Below, in pieces: positions 8,451-17,012 of a DNA stretch of 64,000 bases. Position numbers and translations under genes: made by a program. Under the pieces are notes generated by a model. The model saw only the letters and a list, made by a program, of their open reading frames with translations, was not told the DNA's origin and did not search any database. Every line of letters starts with the position of its first letter. The stretch's first letter is position 1. The DNA comes from Gaiellasilicea sp963705515 (GTDB lineage Bacteria > Actinomycetota > Thermoleophilia > Gaiellales > Gaiellaceae), in the NCBI GenBank assembly GCA_963705515.1, contig CAVPJV010000008.1:1116001-1180000 (forward strand). Direction: 5' to 3'.

Positions 8451-9580
8451 TAGCGGCTCCTCGGGAGGCCGAGCACACGCTCGGCGATGATGTTGCGCAG
8501 GATCTCGGAGGTGCCGGCTTCGATCGTGTTGCCGCGCGAGCGAAGCTGCTGGTGCTGCCAGTAGCCGCCGTTCTCGACGATCTGCGCCTCCGGGCCGAGC
8601 AGCTCGAGCGCGAGCTTCGTCACCCGCTGGTTCGCCTCCGACCACCAGAGCTTCGCGCCCGAGCCCTCCGGGCCGGGGATCCCCGTCTTCATCAGCGTCG
8701 TCAGCGAGCGGTAGTTCGTGTAGCGGACGGCCTGGAGGCCGATCCACTCGCGCGCGATCGCGTCGCGCTGCACCGGCGTCGCGCCGCGCTCCTTCGCGAG
8801 CGCGATCAGCTTCCGGATCTGCGCCTCGAGGCCGGCGGTCAGGGCGAAGCCCAGCGTGCCCCGCTCGTGCAGCAGCGTCGTCATCGCCACCTGCCAGCCG
8901 CCGCCGATCTCCCCGACGACGTTCTCCTCCGGCACCTCGACGCCCGTGAAGAAGATCTCGTTGAACTCCGCCTCGCCGGTGATCTGGCGCAGGGGCCGCA
9001 CCTCGACCCCGGGCGCGTGCATGTCGACGAGCAGGTACGTCAGCCCGGCGTGGCGCTCGCTCTCCGGGTCGCTGCGCGTGACGAGGATGCAGTAGTCGGC
9101 GATGTGCGCGAAGGACGACCAGACCTTCTGGCCGTCGACGACGAAGTGGCCGTTCTCGCGGCGCGCGGTCGTGCGCACGGCCGAGAGGTCGGAGCCCGCG
9201 TCGGGCTCGGAGAAGCCCTGGCACCAGATCTCCTCGGTCGAGAGGATCTTCTCCAGGTGCTTCTGCTTCTGGGCGTCGGTGCCGTGGGCGATGATCGTCG
9301 GCCCGGCCATGCCGAGGCCGATCACGCCGAGGTGGGGCGGCGCCTCGGCGCGCGCCATCTCCTCGAGGAAGATCGCCTGGTGGCTGTAGGGCGCGCCGGC
9401 GCCGCCGTACTCCTTCGGCCAGGTCAGGCCTGCGTAGCCGGCCTCGTGCAGCTTCCGGCTCCAGTCGCGTCCGGCCTCCTCGAAGCGGCCGCGGCGGATC
9501 TCGTCGGTCAGGTTCGTCTCGATCCACGCGCGTAGCTCCGCGCGGAATTCAGCCTCCTCGGGCGTGTCGCGAAGATCCAC
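8450..9580 (-). CDS. Acyl-CoA dehydrogenase, full-length
   Basis: FAD-dependent acyl-CoA dehydrogenase of 376 residues, catalysing alpha,beta-desaturation of an acyl-CoA. The FAD/substrate motif WCQGFSEPDAGSDLSAVRT (about 125-143) and the C-terminal GNTIEAGTSEILRNIIAERV with the candidate catalytic Glu are intact. The start is the GTG at 9580, only 9 bp after the stop of the LAL regulator, so the operon may be co-transcribed with, or driven from within, the regulator gene. It is the first structural gene of the 9-gene overlapping cluster. Confidence 0.92.
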   Translation of the reverse strand: MDLRDTPEEAEFRAELRAWIETNLTDEIRRGRFEEAGRDWSRKLHEAGYAGLTWPKEYGGAGAPYSHQAIFLEEMARAEAPPHLGVIGLGMAGPTIIAHGTDAQKQKHLEKILSTEEIWCQGFSEPDAGSDLSAVRTTARRENGHFVVDGQKVWSSFAHIADYCILVTRSDPESERHAGLTYLLVDMHAPGVEVRPLRQITGEAEFNEIFFTGVEVPEENVVGEIGGGWQVAMTTLLHERGTLGFALTAGLEAQIRKLIALAKERGATPVQRDAIAREWIGLQAVRYTNYRSLTTLMKTGIPGPEGSGAKLWWSEANQRVTKLALELLGPEAQIVENGGYWQHQQLRSRGNTIEAGTSEILRNIIAERVLGLPRSR

Positions 9581-9589
9581 AGAACGACT

Positions 9590-12355
9590 TTAAACCGCTG
9601 TGGGGGTGCCGCGGGGGAGGACGGCAGCGAGCTCGGCACGGGAGTGCAGCTCGAGCTTGCGGTAGACGTTGCGGAGGTGGAACTCGATCGTCCGCTCCGA
9701 GAGGAAGAGCGATGCGGCGGCCTCGCGATTCGTCGCCCCGTCGGCAACGGCGTGGGCGACGCGGTCCTCCATCGGCGTCAGCTCGTCGGTGGGACTCCGT
9801 CGCAGCCCCAGCGCGGCGATGTCGGCGCGCGCCCGGTCGGCCCAGACGACGGCGCCTGACTGTTCGAAGAGCACGACCGCCTCCTCGAGCGCCCGCCGCG
9901 CGTCACCACGCCGTCGTCGCCGCCGGCGCGCCGTCGCGAACGCCATCAGCGTCCGGGCGCGCTCGTACGGGCTCGGCGCCCGCTCCTGCAGCTCGAGTGA
10001 CCGCGCGAACTCCGCTTCGGCCTCCTCGTGCTCGCCGCGGAGCGACGCGATCAGCCCGCGGTAGCGGCCGATCAACGCCAGAAGGCGCACATGGGTCTCC
10101 GGCGGGCAGCGCTGCTCGTATTCCGCGATTAGGGCGGCGGCCGTGTCGAGACGGCCGAGCGCAACCAATGCCTCGAGCTCCATCGGGGGATGCCGGAAGA
10201 TCGGGTCGGTCCAGCCAGCAGCGTCGTAGCGTCGCCCGGAACGCTCGAAGCACTCCAGCGCCGCGGCTGAGTCGCCGCGTTCGAGTGCGGCAAGGCCGAG
10301 CGCGTGATCCCCCCACGCCAGCCATGGTTCGAGCACCGGCGAAAGGGCGAGCTCCTGACCTGCGCGCGCCAGCGCTTCGGCCTCGTCCGGTTCGCCGAGG
10401 AGCGCGAGAACTGTAGCGCTCTGAAACAGCCCGTACATCCGATTCGTCCTGTCGTCCTGCTGGTCGCCCAGCTCGACGAGCTCGGCGGCGTACTCGCGCG
10501 CGAGCAGTAGGTGTCCCGAGTCCGTTTCGACGTCCGACAGCATCACCAGCGCCGAAGTCCGGTTCCGCTCATCGCCACGCTCGACGGCCTCGTCCAGCAG
10601 TTCGAGGCAGATCTCCCGCGAGCGGTCGTATTCGCCCACTCGCCTCAAGACGTGGGCGAGCGTCGTGAGGGGCCGATCCTCGTCCACCGACGTCGATACC
10701 CCAGCCCGACGCTCGATCTCGACTGCCCTCTCGAGCTCATCGAGGTCGAGGGGTTTGCTGCACATGAAGTCGGCGAAGACGGCGCCGGAGATCGCGGTCG
10801 CGAGCGAGGCTTCGTCTTCCAGCCCCTCGGCGGCCGCGAGCGCGGCATGAGCGTGCTCGACGGAGCGCGCAGCTTCACCCGCACAGACGTGAAGTCCCAT
10901 CAGGCAATGGTGGATTCGAACTGCGAGCGCTGGGCTCTGCTGTGCGTTCTCGAGCGCGGCGTACGCGTATCCAAAACCTCTCTGAGAGTAGGTTCCGCCC
11001 GCGAGTGCGAGCTCGAGCAGGACCTCCGCCACCTCCTCCCCGGGACGCGAGAGATCGACGGCGCGATCGAGCAGGCTGCGGGCGCGGTCGGTGTCACCGG
11101 CTGCGTGCTGGCAGCGCGCGGCCTCGAGACCTCGACGTCTTCGCGCGGCCCTGTCGCGGGCGGGAGTGACGGTGACCGCCTGCTCCAGGAGCCGGCCGGC
11201 GGTGTCGAGTGCGCCGCGTGCCCTCGCGGCGGCGGCGGCGGACTCGAGCTCGGCCGCGACGGCCGCGCTGGCTCGTGTGGCTGCGAGGGCGAGATGCGGA
11301 GCCCGCTCCTCCGGGCGGACAAGCGCTCGCGCAAGTCGCGCGTGGGCAGCACGGCGCCGGGCCGGCGTGGCGGCCTCGTACACCGCCGCTGCGATGAGGG
11401 GATGGGTGAAGCGGATCCGTTCGCGGTCAACCGCCACGATCCCGGCTGCTGCCGCCTCCACGAGGGCCTCTTCGACGTTCCTTTCCTCATACGCGTCCAG
11501 CAGGATCTCGACGGTGGGGCGAGGCAGGGCCGCCGCCCCCAGAAGGACGTCGCGCGTGGCGAGGCCGAGCTTCGCGACGCGCTGTCCGATCGCGTCGGAC
11601 GCGGAGGCCGAAACCGGAATCGGCGCGGCCGGGTCGGCGGGAAGCCCGTTCTCGCTGAGCAGCGCCGCCACTTCCTTGCCGAACAGCGGATTGCCATCGC
11701 ACGCCACGTACAGCTGTCGAAGCACCGGTCTGGGAAGCCGAGCGCTGCGACGCACCACGGTCTCGAAGGCCGGGCCGTCCAGCGGCCCGACGTCGACGGC
11801 GGCGACGCGGCCCTCGCCACCGGGCAGTTGGATCTCCACTACGCCGAGACGCAGCCCGGACGCGAGCCCGATTGGCACGTCATCCACACGCCGGAGAGCG
11901 AAATCGAGCGTCCGCAGTGAGGGCGGGTCGCACCACTGCACGTCGTCAAGCGCGACAAGGAGCGGCTGTTCCTTCGCGAGCGCCCGGAGCGCTGCGACGA
12001 CCGCCAGGCTGAGCCCGAGGGGATCGACGGGGTGCGCCTCATCCGGGTCGGCCCGGCGCAGAGCCACATCGAGCGCTCGCGTCTGCGGGGCGGGCAGGTC
12101 GAGGTCCGACGTTGCGACGGGTTCCAGCAGTTCGGCGAGGACGCCGAAAGGAAGCTCCGCCTCGGTCTCCGTCGGGCGGGCTGTAAGGGCGCGGAAGCCT
12201 GCGGCCCTCGCCCGGTCGACAGTCTCCTCGAGCAGCGCGGACTTGCCGTAACCCGCGCCGCCCCGGAACACGACGGCCTGGTACCCCTCGCCGACCGACC
12301 GAAGGAACCGGTCGATCGTCGCGAGCTCCGGGTCGCGTCCGACGAGCGGCGGCAT
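9590..12355 (-). CDS. LuxR-family transcriptional regulator of the LAL (large ATP-binding) type
   Basis: Protein of 921 residues. The N-terminal AAA-type ATPase has Walker A RGGAGYGKSALLEE (about 31-44) and Walker B LLVALDDVQWCDP (about 131-143). A long alpha-helical TPR-like middle follows. The C-terminal LuxR helix-turn-helix is LTPMEDRVAHAVADGATNREAAASLFLSERTIEFHLRNVYRKL. The domain order and length are those of MalT/LAL activators. The start is the ATG at 12355. It sits immediately upstream of the acyl-CoA operon on the same strand and diverges from a small membrane-protein gene, so it is a natural candidate regulator for the operon. The inducer is unknown. Confidence 0.92.
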   Translation of the reverse strand: MPPLVGRDPELATIDRFLRSVGEGYQAVVFRGGAGYGKSALLEETVDRARAAGFRALTARPTETEAELPFGVLAELLEPVATSDLDLPAPQTRALDVALRRADPDEAHPVDPLGLSLAVVAALRALAKEQPLLVALDDVQWCDPPSLRTLDFALRRVDDVPIGLASGLRLGVVEIQLPGGEGRVAAVDVGPLDGPAFETVVRRSARLPRPVLRQLYVACDGNPLFGKEVAALLSENGLPADPAAPIPVSASASDAIGQRVAKLGLATRDVLLGAAALPRPTVEILLDAYEERNVEEALVEAAAAGIVAVDRERIRFTHPLIAAAVYEAATPARRRAAHARLARALVRPEERAPHLALAATRASAAVAAELESAAAAARARGALDTAGRLLEQAVTVTPARDRAARRRRGLEAARCQHAAGDTDRARSLLDRAVDLSRPGEEVAEVLLELALAGGTYSQRGFGYAYAALENAQQSPALAVRIHHCLMGLHVCAGEAARSVEHAHAALAAAEGLEDEASLATAISGAVFADFMCSKPLDLDELERAVEIERRAGVSTSVDEDRPLTTLAHVLRRVGEYDRSREICLELLDEAVERGDERNRTSALVMLSDVETDSGHLLLAREYAAELVELGDQQDDRTNRMYGLFQSATVLALLGEPDEAEALARAGQELALSPVLEPWLAWGDHALGLAALERGDSAAALECFERSGRRYDAAGWTDPIFRHPPMELEALVALGRLDTAAALIAEYEQRCPPETHVRLLALIGRYRGLIASLRGEHEEAEAEFARSLELQERAPSPYERARTLMAFATARRRRRRRGDARRALEEAVVLFEQSGAVVWADRARADIAALGLRRSPTDELTPMEDRVAHAVADGATNREAAASLFLSERTIEFHLRNVYRKLELHSRAELAAVLPRGTPTAV

Positions 12356-12468
12356 GCCTCACCGAATCGTAGGCCTGTCCCGCACCAAAACCTAGTGACG
12401 CCCCCTGATGTGTTGCCGGCGGCGGCTCCCTACCGTCGAGACCAGTGAGTCGACCCCAAGGAGATGTC

Positions 12469-12738
12469 ATGCACACGATCGAGACACATGCGGAGCCGAA
12501 GATCCGAACGATCAAGCTGCGGGCGGCTCTCGCGGTCGGAGCAGCCGTCGTCGTCGGCGCGTTCGGCGCCGGGTACGCCGTAGCCGAAGCAGTCGGCGAG
12601 CCCGTTCCTGCCGCTGCCGCGGGTCCGAGCGCAGCCGTTGGTCACACGTTCAGCGCCGCCTTGACCGAGTCGCTGGCGCTCAAGAAGCACCAGCGATCCC
12701 AGGCGGTGACGGACATCCGAAAGCGCCGGATCGAGTAG
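12469..12738 (+). CDS. Small membrane-anchored protein of unknown function
   Basis: Protein of 89 residues. I do not recognise a family. The ATG at 12469 has an AAGGAG six bases upstream, one of the few clear ribosome sites in the window. A basic stretch (KIRTIKLR) is followed by a hydrophobic helix, ALAVGAAVVVGAFGAGYAVAEA at about 25-46, then an Ala/Pro/Gly linker and a polar C-terminus ending KHQRSQAVTDIRKRRIE. This suggests a single membrane span with a short exposed tail. It diverges from the LAL regulator with about 110 bp between the starts, so it may be a regulator target. Confidence 0.65.
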   Translation: MHTIETHAEPKIRTIKLRAALAVGAAVVVGAFGAGYAVAEAVGEPVPAAAAGPSAAVGHTFSAALTESLALKKHQRSQAVTDIRKRRIE

Positions 12739-12751
12739 CGGCGCCGCTGCG

Positions 12752-13550
12752 CTAGCGGAGGACGGGGAGCTTCGCCACGTCGGCGGAGAGCCAGCGCTTC
12801 TGCAGCCGGGCGATCGTGCCGTCGCGAATCAGGGCGCTCAGGGCCGCGTTCAAGTTCGGTCGCAGGAGACTCCCCTTCGGGAACGCAGCGCCGTAGCTCT
12901 CGCGGGTGTCGATCCGCCCCGCGAACGGTCCGTACCGCTCCGGCGCGGCCGCCCGCGCCGCCCCGAGCGCGGCCGTGTCGAAGACGATCGCGTCGCACCG
13001 GTCGTTGTAGAGGTCGTACGTGAGCTGGGACGGATTGGCAACCAGGCGCGGCTTCTTCGTCGGCTTGATCCGCTCGACGATCGCGCGGGCACCCGTCGTC
13101 GCCCGCTCGCCGCAGAGCTGGAGCGCGCGGAGCGCCGCGATCGAGGTCGGCACGGGCGCGAAGCCCTTGCGCATCAGCACGGCCTGGTCGCCCGTGAGGT
13201 AGGGCCTGGAGAAGTCGACCCGGCGGGCGCGTTCCGGCGTGATCGTGATCGCGGCGAGCGCGAGGTCCCAGTCGGCGGGACGGCCGCTGACGAGGGTCGA
13301 GAAGAACGGCTCGTTGACGAAGCGGACCCTCGGCACGCCGAGCCGCTTGGCGAGCGCACGGGCGAGGTCGATCTCGAGCCCCTTCGCGAGCACGACGGTG
13401 CGCCCGCGGACGGCGCCCACCTGCAAGCCCGTCACCGGCATCGAGACGCCCACGACGAGCTCGTCCGGGTTCTGCGTCGGCGGCGCCGCCGCAGCGGCGG
13501 GGAGCGCAAGCGCGAGCGCGAGCAGCGCGGCGGTCGCTGCGAGCTCTCAC
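12752..13550 (-). CDS. Amino-acid-type periplasmic substrate-binding protein (SBP family 3), start frameshifted
   Basis: Type-II periplasmic binding fold of about 265 residues. KGLEIDLARALAKRLGV, PADWDLALAAITITPERARRVDFSRPYL and the C-terminal ALSALIRDGTIARLQKRWL are typical of polar-amino-acid binding proteins. Upstream the open frame encodes a signal-peptide-like ALLALALALPAAAAAP, but it has no start codon before the TGA at 13549-13547. The GTG at 13550 overlaps that TGA in the next frame, and removing one G directly after GTGAGA would join it to give MRLAATAALL. A single inserted base is therefore likely. The first canonical start in the uncorrected frame is 13453, which would lose the signal peptide. 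No permease genes are nearby. Confidence 0.75.
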
Positions 13551-14629
13551 CGGGAGCTCCCGAGCACGGTGACGGGCGTCCCGTTCGGGGCGTGGTCGTA
13601 GACCCACTTCGCGTCGTACGGAGGCACCCGGACGCAGCCGTGCGAAGCGGGTTGCGTCGGCACGTCGGGCGACTCGTGGAAGGCAACGCCGCCGACGAAG
13701 TAGCTCGCCCACGGCAGCCACACCTTGTACGGGACCGACCAGGAGTTCACCTCCTTGCGGAAAACGCTGAAGCGGCCGACCGGCGTCTCGAACCCCTTCG
13801 CTCCCGAGGAGACGTGCAGCGTTCGGACGACGCTGCCGTTCTCGATGTAGAGCACGAGCTGGCGGTCGAGTAGGACTTCGAACCGGCTCCCGGCCCCGGC
13901 CGTCCGGGGCGTCGGCCGTGTCGCGCTCGCAAGCGCGGACTGCGTCGCGGGGCCGGCGACGCCGTCGCGGCCGAGCCCCTGCCATTTCTGGAACGCGATC
14001 ACGGCGAACCGCGTCTGCTCTCCGGCCTTGCCGTCCACCGCCTCGGGTGGGAGGAACGAGAGGTCGGCGAGCCGCTGCTGGAGCGCGCGCACGGCCGCGG
14101 TCGGATCGGTCGGCGGGCCCGGCGCGGGCGGGCCAGGCGGCGGCACGTCCGGCCGCGTTGCGTCCCGAAGCGCGATCGGCCCCGAGGTGACATAGCCGGG
14201 GAAGAGCCCGAGCGGGGTGCCGCCCTTGACGAGCAGGCGGACCGACTTCACACCAGGGACGGAGGTCGCCGTCAGCACGAGCTGCGTCACGCGGGCCGAC
14301 AGGCTCGCCGCTTTGGTCCCAGTCGCGAACCGCTCGCCGAGGTCGACGGTCGCGACGCCGTTCGCGACCGAGACGGCGCGCAGCGGCGTTCCCGACGCGA
14401 CTTCGCTCGCGATCTCGCGCCCTCGCTCCGCGGCCGTCGGCCCGGCGAGCAGGGCGACCACCGCCTGGCGGAGCGTCGAGCCCGAACGGTCGACGTAGAC
14501 CACCTGCTCGCCCTGGAGGAACGCAACCTTCACCGTCGCCGACGACGACGCCCCGCTGCCCGGCGCGAGCACGAGCACGGCCGCCACGAGCGCTCCCGCC
14601 AAGCCCAGCCTTCCCGCAAGGCCCCCCAC
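13547..14629 (-). CDS. Secreted GerMN / peptidoglycan-binding / YkuD L,D-transpeptidase
   Basis: Protein of 360 residues from the GTG at 14629. A signal peptide (GLAGALVAAVLVLAPGSGASS) is followed by a GerMN-like domain at about 35-150 (VVYVDRSGSTLRQAVVALLAGPTAAERG), a Pro-rich linker, a peptidoglycan-binding type 1 domain at about 175-235 (ALQQRLADLSF, FQKWQGLGRDGVAGPAT) and a C-terminal YkuD domain. The catalytic signature HESPDVPTQPASHGCVRVP contains the His and the SHGC(V)R cysteine. It should cross-link or modify peptidoglycan outside the membrane through 3-3 linkages. Its stop overlaps the GTG of the downstream binding-protein gene. The GerMN fusion is uncommon. Confidence 0.9.
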   Translation of the reverse strand: MGGLAGRLGLAGALVAAVLVLAPGSGASSSATVKVAFLQGEQVVYVDRSGSTLRQAVVALLAGPTAAERGREIASEVASGTPLRAVSVANGVATVDLGERFATGTKAASLSARVTQLVLTATSVPGVKSVRLLVKGGTPLGLFPGYVTSGPIALRDATRPDVPPPGPPAPGPPTDPTAAVRALQQRLADLSFLPPEAVDGKAGEQTRFAVIAFQKWQGLGRDGVAGPATQSALASATRPTPRTAGAGSRFEVLLDRQLVLYIENGSVVRTLHVSSGAKGFETPVGRFSVFRKEVNSWSVPYKVWLPWASYFVGGVAFHESPDVPTQPASHGCVRVPPYDAKWVYDHAPNGTPVTVLGSSR

Positions 14630-14644
14630 CCGCCGAGCGTACCT

Positions 14645-15790
14645 TCAGCTCACGGCGGTCCGGTCGAGCTCTCGGACGGAGCGGGCGCCCGCGAGTGCCA
14701 TCGTCAGGTCGAGCTCCGCGGCGAGCTGCCGGATCACGGCCTCGACTCCGGCCGCACCGCCGACGGCGAGCCCGTAGGCGTAGAGCCGGCCGAGCAGGAC
14801 GGCGTCGGCGCCGAGTGCGAGCGCCTTGACGATGTCCGAGCCGCGGCGGATGCCGCCGTCCATCAGCACGGTCGCGTCCGGGCCGACCTCGCCGCGCACC
14901 TCGACGAGCGCGTCCAGGGAAGCGACCGCGCCGTCAACCTGCCGGCCGCCGTGGTTGGAGACAACGATCCCGTCGACGCCGTGGTCGAATGCGAGCCGCG
15001 CGTCCTCGGCCGTGAGGATCCCCTTGAGGACGACCGGTAGCTCGGTCCGCTCGCGCAGCCACGCCAAGTCGCTCCACGTGAGGGCGAGATTCGGGAACGC
15101 GGCGAGCGCCATCAGGGATGCGGTCTGCAGGTCGTCCTCGGGCGGCACGTCCAGCCGCTCGCGGAAGAGGGGGTCGCTGAAGAACTGCGCCAGCCCTTCG
15201 CCGCCGAGGAAGGGGAGGTAGCCGTTCCGCAGGTCGCGGTCGCGCCAGCCGAGCGTCAGCGTGTCGAGCGTGACCACGATCGCGCCGTAGCCCGCGGCGC
15301 CGGCACGATCGACCAGACTGCCCGCCAGCTCTCGGTCGCCCCACCAGTAGAGCTGGAACCAGCGCTGCGTCTCGCCGAGCTCCGCCGCGACGTCCTCGAG
15401 CGGTGTCGAGGCGGCGCTCGAGAGCACCATCGGCACGCCGGTCGCCTTCGAGGCGCGCGCGACGCCGAGCTCGGCCTCGGGATGCACGATCGAGAGGACG
15501 CCGACCGGACCGAGCAGGAAGGGTGCAGGCGAGCGCAGCCCGAGCACCTCGACCGAGAGCTCGCGTTCGGCGTTACCCGTGAGCATCCGGGGCCGCAGGC
15601 GGCGTCGCTCGAACGCCTCGCGGTTGGCCCGGACCGTCGCTTCCGAGCCCGCTCCACCGGCCACGTAGTCGAACGGCCCCTGCTCCAGCCGGTCGCGGGC
15701 GCCCGTCTCCCAGTCCTCGGGCGAGACCGGCCACTCGGCGCCGCCCGCGAGGTAGATCGCGTTCTGGACCTGGCTTCCCGGCTCCAACAC
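14645..15790 (-). CDS. FMN-dependent alpha-hydroxy-acid oxidase (lactate 2-monooxygenase-like)
   Basis: Alpha-hydroxy-acid-oxidising flavoprotein of about 381 residues. YVAGGAGSEATVRANREAF is the N-terminal signature, PVVLKGILTAEDA holds the catalytic-face Lys, and GIVVSNHGGRQVDGA has the active-site SNHGGRQ with the catalytic His and Arg. MDGGIRRGSDIVKALALGADAVLLGR binds FMN phosphate. WEWP-like N-terminal residues and the insertion around FFSDPLFRERLDVPPEDD resemble lactate 2-monooxygenases more than glycolate oxidases. The start is uncertain: the GTG at 15790 leaves 16 bp to the divergent gene, while an in-frame ATG at 15820 would overlap it. Confidence 0.88.
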   Translation of the reverse strand: MLEPGSQVQNAIYLAGGAEWPVSPEDWETGARDRLEQGPFDYVAGGAGSEATVRANREAFERRRLRPRMLTGNAERELSVEVLGLRSPAPFLLGPVGVLSIVHPEAELGVARASKATGVPMVLSSAASTPLEDVAAELGETQRWFQLYWWGDRELAGSLVDRAGAAGYGAIVVTLDTLTLGWRDRDLRNGYLPFLGGEGLAQFFSDPLFRERLDVPPEDDLQTASLMALAAFPNLALTWSDLAWLRERTELPVVLKGILTAEDARLAFDHGVDGIVVSNHGGRQVDGAVASLDALVEVRGEVGPDATVLMDGGIRRGSDIVKALALGADAVLLGRLYAYGLAVGGAAGVEAVIRQLAAELDLTMALAGARSVRELDRTAVS

Positions 15791-15806
15791 GTGCAGACTC
15801 TCGCTG

Positions 15807-17012
15807 ATGGCCGACCTCATGTTCAAGCCGGAGGTGACCGCACGCCGCGGCGAGGTCCGCGCGTTCATGGAGGAGCACGTCTATCCGAACGAGCCCGCGC
15901 TGGCGCGCGAGGACGAGTCCTCCGATGCGCTGATCGAGCAGCTGCGCGCCAAGGCGAAGGCGTCCGGGATCTGGGCGCCGCACCTGCCGCCCGAGGCGGG
16001 CGGCTCCGGCTCCGGCTTCATGGAGTACGCGCTCCTGAACGAGGAGATCGGCCGCTCGACCTGGGCGCAGCTGGTCTTCAACTGCCAGGCGCCCGACGCC
16101 GGCAACGGCGAGATCCTGCACATGTTCGGGACCGAGGAGCAGAAGGAGCGCTTTCTGAAGCCGCTCGTCGAGGGAACGGCGCGCTCGTTCTTCTCGATGA
16201 CCGAGCCGGAGGTCTCCGGCGCCGACCCGACCGGGCTCCGCACGACGGCGGTGCTCGACGGCGAGGAGTGGGTGATCAACGGGCACAAGTGGTTCTCCTC
16301 CTCCGCCGAGGGTGCGGCGTTCGGGATCGTGATGGCCGTCACCGATCCGGACGCGCCGCCGCACCGGCGGATGAGCCAGATCCTCGTGCCGGCGGACACG
16401 CCCGGGTACGAGCTGATCCGCCCGATCCCGGTGATGGGCCACGCGGGCCGCGGCTGGTCGACCCACTGCGAGGTGCGCTACACCGACGTCCGCGTCCCGC
16501 GCGACAACGTCCTCGGCGAGCCGGGCGACGGCTTCCGGATCGCGCAGAAGCGGCTCGGGCCGGGGCGGATCCACCACGTCATGCGCTGGCTCGGTCAGAT
16601 GCAGCGGGCGTTCGAGCTGATGTGCCGCTACGCGCTCGAGCGCGAGGCGTTCGGCGGCCCGCTCGCCGAGAAGCAAACGATCCAGAACTGGATCGCCGAC
16701 TCGGCGGCCGAGATCCAGGCCTGCCGGCTGATGACGCTCGACGCGGCGCGCAAGCTCGACGAGGGCGACGAGGCGCGTGTCGAGGTCTCGTTGATCAAGT
16801 TCTTCGCCGCCAAGGTGCTGCACGACGTGATCGACCGGGCGCTCCAGACCCACGGCGCCCGCGGGCTCACCGACGAGACGCCGCTCGGGCAGATGTACGC
16901 GATGGCCCGCGGTGCCCGAATCTACGACGGCCCGGACGAGGTGCACCGGATGGTCGTCAGCCGCCGGATCCTGAAGGAGTTCGCGGACGGCGGCACGTAC
17001 ACGTTCGGCTAG
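15807..17012 (+). CDS. Acyl-CoA dehydrogenase
   Basis: Acyl-CoA dehydrogenase of 401 residues beginning MADLMFKPEVTARRGEVRAF. FFSMTEPEVSGADPTGLRTTA is the FAD/substrate motif near 128-148, RYALEREAFGGPLAEKQTIQ the C-terminal FAD motif, and QTHGARGLTDETPLGQMYA with RIYDGPDEVHRM replaces the usual YEGT segment, as in ACAD10/11-like and FadE relatives with an Asp/Glu base. It is divergent from the hydroxy-acid oxidase and ends in a CTAG shared with the convergent deiodinase-like gene. It stands alone, so its substrate cannot be placed. Confidence 0.92.
   Translation: MADLMFKPEVTARRGEVRAFMEEHVYPNEPALAREDESSDALIEQLRAKAKASGIWAPHLPPEAGGSGSGFMEYALLNEEIGRSTWAQLVFNCQAPDAGNGEILHMFGTEEQKERFLKPLVEGTARSFFSMTEPEVSGADPTGLRTTAVLDGEEWVINGHKWFSSSAEGAAFGIVMAVTDPDAPPHRRMSQILVPADTPGYELIRPIPVMGHAGRGWSTHCEVRYTDVRVPRDNVLGEPGDGFRIAQKRLGPGRIHHVMRWLGQMQRAFELMCRYALEREAFGGPLAEKQTIQNWIADSAAEIQACRLMTLDAARKLDEGDEARVEVSLIKFFAAKVLHDVIDRALQTHGARGLTDETPLGQMYAMARGARIYDGPDEVHRMVVSRRILKEFADGGTYTFG

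Noticed and set aside
13547..13549. Second selenocysteine TGA joining the L,D-transpeptidase and the binding protein, which share a frame
   Set aside because: The transpeptidase is complete at this TGA and the following sequence is a signal peptide of a separate protein; there is no SECIS-like logic and no family with Sec there.
12752..13550. Complete amino-acid ABC transporter locus
   Set aside because: Only the binding protein is present; no permease or ATPase gene adjoins it.
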